From positions 186,001 to 250,000 of the forward strand of contig NZ_JAKRNK010000007.1 of NCBI RefSeq assembly GCF_022346885.1: a stretch of 64,000 nt of DNA, written 5' to 3'. This DNA is from Paenibacillus sp. ACRRX. Its GTDB lineage: Bacteria > Bacillota > Bacilli > Paenibacillales > Paenibacillaceae. Shown piece after piece: positions 57,755-64,000 of this stretch (the stretch's first letter is position 1; the number at the start of each line of letters is the position of its first letter). The notes beneath the pieces are model-generated. The model searched no databases, was not told the origin of the DNA, and saw only the letters and a program-made list of their open reading frames with translations. Made by a program: the position numbers and the translations under genes.

Positions 57755-57946
57755 CGTTTTGGCAGGACACATGACATTTTGGGTATCAACTTACATACCG
57801 TAGAGGTGAGACAATGCAGCCCAGGAGATGGTTGCATGCTATGCTGTGCACTACATGTGGTTATAGAAGCTGCTACGAGATCCAATAATGTAAAGAATCA
57901 GTGTGCAGTACTTGCAGTGCTCCATGATTGTATTGTGTTACTCCGC

Positions 57947-57990
57947 ATTACGTTAATTGTGTATTACATTATATCGTATTACGTTAATTG
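57947..57990. repeat. 13-bp direct repeat
   Basis: ATTACGTTAATTG occurs at 57947-57959 and 57978-57990, 31 bp apart (about three helical turns). ACTACGTTA follows. It may be a protein binding array or chance in AT-rich DNA. Confidence 0.4.
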
Positions 57991-58314
57991 GACTACGTTA
58001 CAAACGAGTACAGTCCATTACGCGAGCATAGCGAGGCGAGTTTAATTTGACTGCCGTATTACAGGCAAGCTGCCGCATTGTTGTTTGCTTTGTAGCTTGG
58101 AATACTGTGTGCGTGTTACATCTTATATAGATATGGGTGTTGGAGTTTGTAAAATGGGATTGAAGCTTATGGAAGGGAAGGACAAATCAGGGGACTGCCT
58201 TGCAGCGTTCATATAGCTAAATACTTATATCGGCCGTTACCCAATTCATTTGTTCTTGCTTAGTGGCATTTGTGGCATTACAAAACAATATCAAGGTAGA
58301 AGTACAGTACATAA

Positions 58315-58357
58315 AGCAGCCCCGCTGCGCAATTGAAATATGCACAACGGGGCTGCT
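58315..58357. terminator. Orphan hairpin upstream of the ald 3' end
   Basis: AGCAGCCCCG pairs perfectly with CGGGGCTGCT. It lies about 190 bases beyond the ald stop, with no gene assigned on the + side. Confidence 0.6.
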
Positions 58358-58550
58358 ATTATAATCCGATTGCGAACGTTTGATTTGTGGAACCATACGT
58401 TCAACCATTTTGGACATCCTTATGGAATATAGATTGTTTTAGTGCAGTTTATGTCTCTTTATCTGTTTATTCTGCATTGTAAACTTTGCGCATCCACTTT
58501 CTTTGCACGTATTATGATTACGTGTTCTCTTTATATATGTGTGTATTTAA

Positions 58551-59681
58551 TTAAGCGTGAGCAGGTGCTTTTTTTAGGGCATCCTGCGCCGTTACATAGT
58601 CATAACCAAGATCGCGAGCTACGGCTTCATATGTTACAGAGCCAGAAGCTGTGTTGAGGCCAAGCATAAGTGCAGCGTTCTCCTCAAGCGCTTTGTGAAC
58701 ACCTTTGTTTGCTAATTGAAGCGCATAAGGGATCGTTACGTTCGTGAGTGCAATCGTAGATGTACGAGGCACTGCACCAGGCATGTTTGCTACGGCATAG
58801 TGTACAACACCGTGCTTCACATATGTTGGATTGTCATGTGTCGTAATCCGATCCACTGTTTCGATGATACCACCTTGGTCGATAGCTACGTCAACGACTA
58901 CAGAACCTGGTTTCATCGACTTAATCATATCCTCAGTTACAAGCTTAGGTGCTTTAGCTCCTGGGATAAGCACCGCGCCGATGACAAGATCGGAATCCTG
59001 CACAGCTTCTGCGATGTTGAGCGGGTTGGACATCAGCGTATGAACGCTCTTATCGAAGATATCGTCCAATTGACGAAGTCGATCTGGGTTCATATCCATA
59101 ATCGTTACGTCTGCCCCTAGGCCTGCTGCAATTTTAGCAGCATTTGTTCCTACGACGCCACCACCGATTACAGTTACTTTGCCACGTTTTACCCCTGGTA
59201 CGCCTCCAAGCAGAATACCCATTCCACCGTGCGGCTTCTCCAAGAATTGTGCTCCGATCTGAGCGGACATTCGTCCTGCAACTTCACTCATCGGTGTTAA
59301 TAGTGGCAAAGTGCGGCCTACTTGTACTGTTTCATATGCAATGGCAGTTACGCCTTTATCGACAAGAGCTTTCGTTAATTCAGGCTCTGCTGCTAAGTGT
59401 AAATAAGTGAACAAGATCAGTCCTTCTCTGAAGTACCCGTACTCGGAAGACAATGGTTCTTTTACCTTTATTACCATTTCGGCTGCCCACGCATCTTTAG
59501 CTTCTGCGACAATCTCAGCGCCTACACGGATATAATCTTCGTTTGTAAATCCGCTGCCAAGGCCTGCTTCATGCTCGACTAGAACAGTGTGTCCAGCTTT
59601 TTTAAAAGCCATTACACCAGCAGGAGTGATTGCTACGCGATTTTCATTGTTTTTTATTTCTTTAGGTACGCCAATAATCAT
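58551..59681 (-). CDS. ald: Alanine dehydrogenase
   Basis: The 376-residue enzyme has the Ald signatures [20 protein letters not shown] and [20 protein letters not shown] (NAD-binding), with VDVAIDQGG and [21 protein letters not shown]. It reversibly converts L-alanine to pyruvate and ammonia with NAD. The length is normal. A cre-like site lies 60 bases upstream, so glucose repression is likely. Confidence 0.95.
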   Translation of the reverse strand: MIIGVPKEIKNNENRVAITPAGVMAFKKAGHTVLVEHEAGLGSGFTNEDYIRVGAEIVAEAKDAWAAEMVIKVKEPLSSEYGYFREGLILFTYLHLAAEPELTKALVDKGVTAIAYETVQVGRTLPLLTPMSEVAGRMSAQIGAQFLEKPHGGMGILLGGVPGVKRGKVTVIGGGVVGTNAAKIAAGLGADVTIMDMNPDRLRQLDDIFDKSVHTLMSNPLNIAEAVQDSDLVIGAVLIPGAKAPKLVTEDMIKSMKPGSVVVDVAIDQGGIIETVDRITTHDNPTYVKHGVVHYAVANMPGAVPRTSTIALTNVTIPYALQLANKGVHKALEENAALMLGLNTASGSVTYEAVARDLGYDYVTAQDALKKAPAHA

Positions 59682-59740
59682 TGAGGTAAGCCCCCTTGTT
59701 CAAGTTAGGTTCATCAGTTGATGTACCATCAGTATAACAA

Positions 59741-59754
59741 TGTAAGCGCTTTAT
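59741..59754. promoter_or_regulatory. cre-like CcpA site before ald
   Basis: TGTAAGCGCTTTAT contains the AAGCGCTT core. It lies beside a TATACT-like -10 on the minus strand. Confidence 0.55.
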
Positions 59755-59877
59755 ATCTTCGTTTAGATCTCTAAAATGTGTACCTCGTTTTTGTTCAAAT
59801 TAACAAACTGCTTGTTCAATCCCATAAATTAAACCCGCACTGCACTTAAGGTGTCATAAATACCCCTTAAACATACA

Positions 59878-59920
59878 TCAACCCAAGAGAGCACTTGATT
59901 AGAGCTCAGCTTGGGTTGAT
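59878..59920 (-). terminator. Hairpin after the hypothetical gene
   Basis: TCAACCCAAG pairs with CTTGGGTTGA and lies 38 bases past the stop of the minus-strand gene. Confidence 0.6.
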
Positions 59921-59957
59921 GATCGCAGCAAGCATTAACTTGCTTACGTATTCGTAT

Positions 59958-60434
59958 TTACTGCATAGGATCTGGAATGAGTCCTTGCTTTTTTAACTCA
60001 CTGTTTGTTTGAATTTGTTTCATGTCATGGCCGAGCTGCTTCATTGCCGCCTCATCAGGAGCCATTGAATTCCATGTTTCCTCGATAGTAGTGGGCTCAT
60101 CATCTGTATGATTGTGTTCCAGTCCGACGGTTAAAGACAACTGCACCAATAGCTCGCGCAGTTCTGTGTCTGCTTTGGCTTGGAGTTGGCTAGGCACTGT
60201 GCTTAGCCCTGAGAAACTGGCTAATTTCGCATTGACCTGTAATTGCCCGTCAGGAAGCCGCTGCGCTGGTACTTTGTACATGTGAGTGGCGCGCTCGCTG
60301 TTGGCATGTGGGTCCATCCAACCGAGCACAAATATTTCTTGCTCTGCACAGCATATGCCTGTATAGCCTTGTTGCAGAAACGCATGACGTACCGTATCGG
60401 CAGGGGCAGTAACAACAGCTGAGGCGTTCATCAT
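59958..60434 (-). CDS. Hypothetical protein
   Basis: The 158-residue protein has no signal peptide or membrane helix. The N-terminal half (VTAPADTVRHAFLQQGYTGI, ERATHMYKVPAQRLPDGQLQ) looks like a compact alpha/beta domain, and the C-terminal part is acidic and helical. No family is recognised. It lies 15 bases after the YtxH gene and is likely in its operon. Confidence 0.6.
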   Translation of the reverse strand: MMNASAVVTAPADTVRHAFLQQGYTGICCAEQEIFVLGWMDPHANSERATHMYKVPAQRLPDGQLQVNAKLASFSGLSTVPSQLQAKADTELRELLVQLSLTVGLEHNHTDDEPTTIEETWNSMAPDEAAMKQLGHDMKQIQTNSELKKQGLIPDPMQ

Positions 60435-60449
60435 ATGTATCCCCCAGGT

Positions 60450-60842
60450 CTAGTCTTTCTTCAATTGTTCAACAACTTCTTCTGCGATGTCAGCAGATGC
60501 TTCCTTGACTTGATTTGCAGCATCAATGGTCACATCTTTCACTTGTGTAACAATATTGGAGGATGCTTCTTTTACGCCCGATACAACAGCTTCTGCTTTG
60601 GCACCAACAGTCTTGACGGCAGTTGCTGCTTTAGAGCTAAGATCAATGGCCACTTCCTTAGTCTTGTCAGAAACATCGTGTGCTTTATCACTGATGTCAG
60701 AACGTAGTTCACGTCCTGATTTCGGCGCCAGCAGCAGGGCTGCCGCCGCGCCAATTAGTCCCCCAATGAGAACCCCTTTGGCAAAAGTGGAACATCCTCT
60801 TGTATCACATGTTTCATTTACGGAAGTTTGTTGTGTTGTCAT
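60450..60842 (-). CDS. YtxH-domain protein
   Basis: The 130-residue protein has one membrane helix with the YtxH motif KGVLIGGLIGAAAALLLAPK SGRELR, then a long Ala/Lys-rich amphipathic helix of LEA-like repeats (DKAHDVSDKTKEVAIDL). This family is part of general stress regulons in Bacillus. ATG 60842 follows AAAGGAGA by 9 bases; the longer frame starts with an unlikely extension. Confidence 0.82.
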   Translation of the reverse strand: MTTQQTSVNETCDTRGCSTFAKGVLIGGLIGAAAALLLAPKSGRELRSDISDKAHDVSDKTKEVAIDLSSKAATAVKTVGAKAEAVVSGVKEASSNIVTQVKDVTIDAANQVKEASADIAEEVVEQLKKD

Positions 60843-60955
60843 CTTGATTATCTCCTTTGTGTAACAGTAGTTAATGAACATATACACTTATTAGCGAACT
60901 TTGAATCATTATTATGATAACAAATGTGACGTCGCATGACTATGAAGGAGGACAC

Positions 60956-61627
60956 TCATTTCTCTCGAGTCATCCATCCGAGTGCGTACATGCAAGCGAT
61001 TAACCATATGCCGCCTGCAATAAATCCTGCTGACACATCCGTAATATAATGAACGCCCAAATATACACGGCTTAAACCAATTACAACAATGAGTAATACT
61101 CCTGCTACCCATATGTAGGTAGATGGTTTGCCTTCTGCCCTACAAATACGAACTATAATGTACGTCAGCATCCCATAGAACGCTGTTGAAACCATGGCAT
61201 GTCCGCTTGGAAAGCTGTACCCAGTAGCTGCCACCCAATGCTCCCATTCAGGACGTGCACGCTGCAGCCATGCTTTCATCCCTTCATTTAGAAGATAGCT
61301 TCCTGTAAGAGCAATTAGCAGCGTAATTGCATGCATATACAGCCTTTTTCTAAAAGCAAACCATAGCGCAAGCAGAATCGCCAAGGGAATAATTATGTGG
61401 CTTGAAGCAAAATGGGTAAAAAATATAACGATTTTGGTTATTAGTGGGCTTGACCATTGTCTTAGAAAATCAGTTACCGCGGTATCGACTCGATTAAAGT
61501 CGTTGCTCATTACGCCCTTAGTAATCCAGCCCAATCCCAGCAAGAGCGGGGGAACTAGGACAAGGCCCCATATGAGACTGACGGTATAATTAACTGCACG
61601 GCTTTTCATAGATGTTGACTTGGTCAT
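60956..61627 (-). CDS. PAP2-family membrane phosphatase
   Basis: The 223-residue membrane protein has the three PAP2 motifs: KAWLQRARP, PSGHAM and SRVYLGVHYITDV, in six helices. Such enzymes hydrolyse undecaprenyl diphosphate or phosphatidylglycerol phosphate outside the membrane. ATG 61627 follows AAAGGAGTG. The exact lipid is unknown. Confidence 0.85.
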   Translation of the reverse strand: MTKSTSMKSRAVNYTVSLIWGLVLVPPLLLGLGWITKGVMSNDFNRVDTAVTDFLRQWSSPLITKIVIFFTHFASSHIIIPLAILLALWFAFRKRLYMHAITLLIALTGSYLLNEGMKAWLQRARPEWEHWVAATGYSFPSGHAMVSTAFYGMLTYIIVRICRAEGKPSTYIWVAGVLLIVVIGLSRVYLGVHYITDVSAGFIAGGIWLIACMYALGWMTREK

Positions 61628-61800
61628 GTTAAGCTTACACTCCTTTAATCTGTTTCTCCGCATCTTTGCCTCAAAACCATTGGTTAATTAACAAAGAGTT
61701 CAGAATGATTTAACTAATATGAAACTTACGTTAGGAATTCGGTTCTGGTTTCGTTATAATTTACACATAAGTATCACTTGTTTATGAGGGAGAAATCGGC

Positions 61801-62802
61801 ATGAATGAACGATTAATTGAAGAAACCCGCAATAATTGGCTCGAATGTGAACATAGAGGGGCAATATGCGGAGTAGGCAAAGACGGTAACATTCGTTATG
61901 CGCTAGGGGACATGGAAAGCCCCCGCTTCTTGCGATCTGCTGGAAAGCCATTCCAAGCCATTCCAGTGGTCAAAAGCGGTACGCTAGAGCATTACGGACT
62001 GACGGATCGGGAATTGGCGTTAATGATGTCATCTCATCGGGGTGAATCTTTTCATATGGAGACGATGCATGCCATTATGGAAAGAAGCGGCTTGATCCAA
62101 AGTGAGCTCGTGTGCAATCCGTCTCTCCCTTTGCATGAACCTACAAAGGAAAATTGGCTGCGGGAGGGCGGCGATCGGGAACGGAGGTTCCATAATTGCG
62201 CTGGCAAGCACTTTGGCGTATTGTCATGGTGCCAACATGCAGGATATGACAAAGCATCTTATACCGATCCAGATCATCCCGCACAGCAGGAAATCACAGC
62301 AATCATCTGTGAACTTTCTGGAGTAACCGTCGAAGAGATGGGAGTGGGCACAGATGGATGTGGCTTTCCCGTATATGCGCTGCCTCTTCCGGCAATAGCG
62401 CAGGCATATTTACATTTAGCTTGTCCCGAATTCATTAAGGATACAGCGACACGCCAAGCTGTTCAACGTATCCGGGATGCAATGATCAAGTATCCTCTAC
62501 TTGTAGGGGGAACAGGACGGTTGGATTCCGTGCTGATGGAAGACACAAACATCGTAGCCAAAGGTGGTTTCAAGGGCATATTTGGTTTCGCGCTTCGTGA
62601 GGAGCAATTGGGATTTGCAATCAAGATTGCCGACGGATCAGATGAGGAATGTGCTTATGTAATAACCTCATTATTGGAGCAAATGGGCTATAAGACAACC
62701 GATACGATTCAACGTCTCAAAGAGGCATTCCCGTCCGCGATTATTAATGATCAAGGGGTTGTGGTAGGGGATCGCAGAGCTGTATTTCAATTTAACTTAT
62801 AA
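61801..62802 (+). CDS. Asparaginase of the AnsZ/thermolabile type (PF06089)
   Basis: The 333-residue protein matches the asparaginase_II family distinct from AnsA/AnsB: ECEHRGAICGVGKDG, SAGKPFQAIPVVKSG, MMSSHRGE, NCAGKHFGVLSWC, GTDGCGFPVYALPLPAIA. Some members hydrolyse L-asparagine to aspartate and ammonia. ATG 61801 follows GAGGGAGA. It is probably co-transcribed with cutC 31 bases downstream. Confidence 0.85.
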   Translation: MNERLIEETRNNWLECEHRGAICGVGKDGNIRYALGDMESPRFLRSAGKPFQAIPVVKSGTLEHYGLTDRELALMMSSHRGESFHMETMHAIMERSGLIQSELVCNPSLPLHEPTKENWLREGGDRERRFHNCAGKHFGVLSWCQHAGYDKASYTDPDHPAQQEITAIICELSGVTVEEMGVGTDGCGFPVYALPLPAIAQAYLHLACPEFIKDTATRQAVQRIRDAMIKYPLLVGGTGRLDSVLMEDTNIVAKGGFKGIFGFALREEQLGFAIKIADGSDEECAYVITSLLEQMGYKTTDTIQRLKEAFPSAIINDQGVVVGDRRAVFQFNL

Positions 62803-62833
62803 CGATAAATGCAAATAGGGGAGGAAATAAAAG

Positions 62834-63550
62834 ATGAAGCCTTATCAATCCCGCATTCATTTAGAAGTTATTGCAACAACGTTAAGCGATGTCCGTGCAG
62901 CACAGGACAGCGGGGCGGACCGGATTGAACTAATTACGGCAATAGCAGAAGGCGGTCTTACACCTAGTCTTGCGTTAGTAGAGCAAGCTGTACAGTTATC
63001 CACCATTCCTGTTCGTGTTATGGTGAGACCTCATGCAAGATCATTTGTGTATGATGCTGATGATTGTGAAACGATCCTAAAAGACATCGAACATATACGT
63101 GCAGTGGGAGCAGAAGCGATCGTGTTCGGGGCTCTAACGGAGATCGGACAGATTGATGAGCATCTGTTGAAGCAAGTTATCGCTGCTGCAGGCGCGATGA
63201 AATTAACTTTTCATCGCGCGATAGACGAAGCAAGCGACATCATGGAGGCTTTAGCTGTAATTAAACGTCATCCCTCCATTACCGACATCCTGACTTCTGG
63301 CGGGGCTCCAACGGCGCCAGAAGGTATCCATATGATTGAGCAGATGCACTTTGAATCCATAGAAACAGGTCTGCATATTATGGCTGGAGCGGGATTGACC
63401 TTGGATAATATCGCTGTCTTTACAGCTAATACGAAGATAACTCACGTTCACGTTGGATCAACCGTGAGGCAAGCGGGTAAGGCGTTAATGCCGCTTGATC
63501 CCGCACGAGTCAAAATGATGCGGACGGAGCTTGACCGGGTAATTAGTTAA
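62834..63550 (+). CDS. cutC: CutC family protein
   Basis: The 238-residue TIM-barrel protein begins HLEVIATTLSDVRAAQDSGA and has ELITAIAEGGLTPS, VRVMVRPHARSFVYD and LTFHRAIDEASD, the CutC signatures. CutC was linked to copper homeostasis, but its enzymatic role is unsettled. ATG follows AGGGGAGGA. Confidence 0.9.
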   Translation: MKPYQSRIHLEVIATTLSDVRAAQDSGADRIELITAIAEGGLTPSLALVEQAVQLSTIPVRVMVRPHARSFVYDADDCETILKDIEHIRAVGAEAIVFGALTEIGQIDEHLLKQVIAAAGAMKLTFHRAIDEASDIMEALAVIKRHPSITDILTSGGAPTAPEGIHMIEQMHFESIETGLHIMAGAGLTLDNIAVFTANTKITHVHVGSTVRQAGKALMPLDPARVKMMRTELDRVIS

Positions 63551-63615
63551 CATTAAGATTCGATGTGTTTGATTTATGGATGATACGACGCTTTACAGGA
63601 AAAGCAAGGAATAGC

Positions 63616-63669
63616 AATGCCCTGATCTCCTCTTATCGTTTGTCACGACAAGTAGGAAGTCAGGGCATT
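63616..63669. terminator. Hairpin between cutC and the YfkK gene
   Basis: AATGCCCTGA pairs with TCAGGGCATT over a loop of about 34 bases between convergent genes. Confidence 0.65.
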
Positions 63670-63694
63670 ATTCATGATTAGGAGGAGTATCAGA

Positions 63695-63919
63695 TTAGGA
63701 ACGGCGAAGTTTGCCTAACTCTGAGACGAGTGCTTCCATCTCGCTGATGCTAAAATTGGATTTGCTCATAACAATCTCATGAATGTCTTTAATATCCTCA
63801 TATTGTTCAACGGAAAATGCGGATGCTTGCATAGCAGCGGCGGTAGCCATCTTCAAGCGTCCCTTTATGTCTTCGATCATGGCTTCAACCTGTGCCTGTG
63901 GATTATCTGCGTGGCTCAT
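63695..63919 (-). CDS. DUF1128 / YfkK-family protein
   Basis: The 74-residue helical protein matches the UPF0435/YfkK family: MIEDIKGRLKMATAAAM, FSVEQYEDIKDIHEIVMSKS, FSISEMEALVSELGKLR. Function unknown. ATG 63919 follows AAAGGAGGT. Confidence 0.85.
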   Translation of the reverse strand: MSHADNPQAQVEAMIEDIKGRLKMATAAAMQASAFSVEQYEDIKDIHEIVMSKSNFSISEMEALVSELGKLRRS

Positions 63920-64000
63920 TTCATCATACCTCCTTTAATTCCACTTTCATTTCATCTTTTCAATCGGTTCGTCCGATATGCTGAACGTATTGTAACATGA

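Larger units (their letters stand above)
57755..58550. other. 796-bp gap without a convincing gene
   Basis: It holds a 13-bp direct repeat, an orphan strong hairpin at 58315-58357 and a 24-codon frame from 57814 with a GAGGTGAG site and two CxxC-like cysteine pairs that is too short to judge. An untranslated RNA ending at the hairpin is possible. Confidence 0.45.

Noticed and set aside
57814-57888. 24-codon Cys-containing frame with GAGGTGAG
   Set aside because: Too short to support, with no conserved context visible; kept only as a remark on the gap.

Overview
The window looks like chromosomal DNA from a spore-forming, Gram-positive member of the Bacillota, most likely Paenibacillus or a close relative. 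This rests on purine-rich Shine-Dalgarno sites, GTG and TTG starts, an S-layer-homology (SLH) surface protein, CcpA-type cre sites, Spo0A-like boxes, a SigB stress module and YesM/YesN-type sugar regulation. No rRNA, tRNA, CRISPR array, insertion sequence or phage gene was seen.

Left part (0-9 kb): the 3' end of fabF, rluF, then a tandem pair of 7TM sensor genes of which the first has lost its kinase half. Next is a minus-strand cluster of three genes: a methyltransferase, an orphan class I isoprenoid synthase-like protein, and a nitrile-hydratase-like-leader (NHLP) peptide that ends in tryptophan. Spo0A-like boxes lie before the peptide gene and before the complete kinase. This cluster is the best candidate for an undescribed peptide-modification system. 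A TetR/MBL-hydrolase operon with a doubled palindromic operator follows.

Middle-left (9-25 kb): alkC, an SLH protein, an ECF sigma/anti-sigma pair, a stand-alone LanB C-terminal-like protein with a 55-residue partner ORF, and a complete comQXPA quorum-sensing locus. comX is 57 codons long with tryptophan next to last. The window therefore holds two isoprenoid-synthase/peptide pairs 13 kb apart. MazG-like and LOG-family genes follow.

Middle (25-46 kb): a GT2/GtrA/membrane-protein operon for surface glycan decoration, a radical SAM maturase-like gene, thpR, an SH3-repeat secreted protein and a MarR regulator. A carbohydrate region follows: GH63-like glycosidase, YesM/YesN-like two-component system, ABC sugar importer (binding protein and two permeases, no ATPase) and a large GH2 beta-galactosidase. 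Three cre-like sites mark this region.

Right part (46-64 kb): small stress-type membrane proteins (DUF1328, DUF948), then a SigB control module: a REC-PP2C phosphatase, a hybrid kinase, a CheR-type methyltransferase, a second REC-kinase, rsbV, rsbW and sigB. A SigB-type promoter lies before rsbV. The gene set resembles RsbY/RsbK/RsbM of the Bacillus cereus group. After it come an amino-acid permease with a cre site over its promoter, alanine dehydrogenase, a YtxH protein, a PAP2 phosphatase, an AnsZ-type asparaginase, cutC and a YfkK-family protein.
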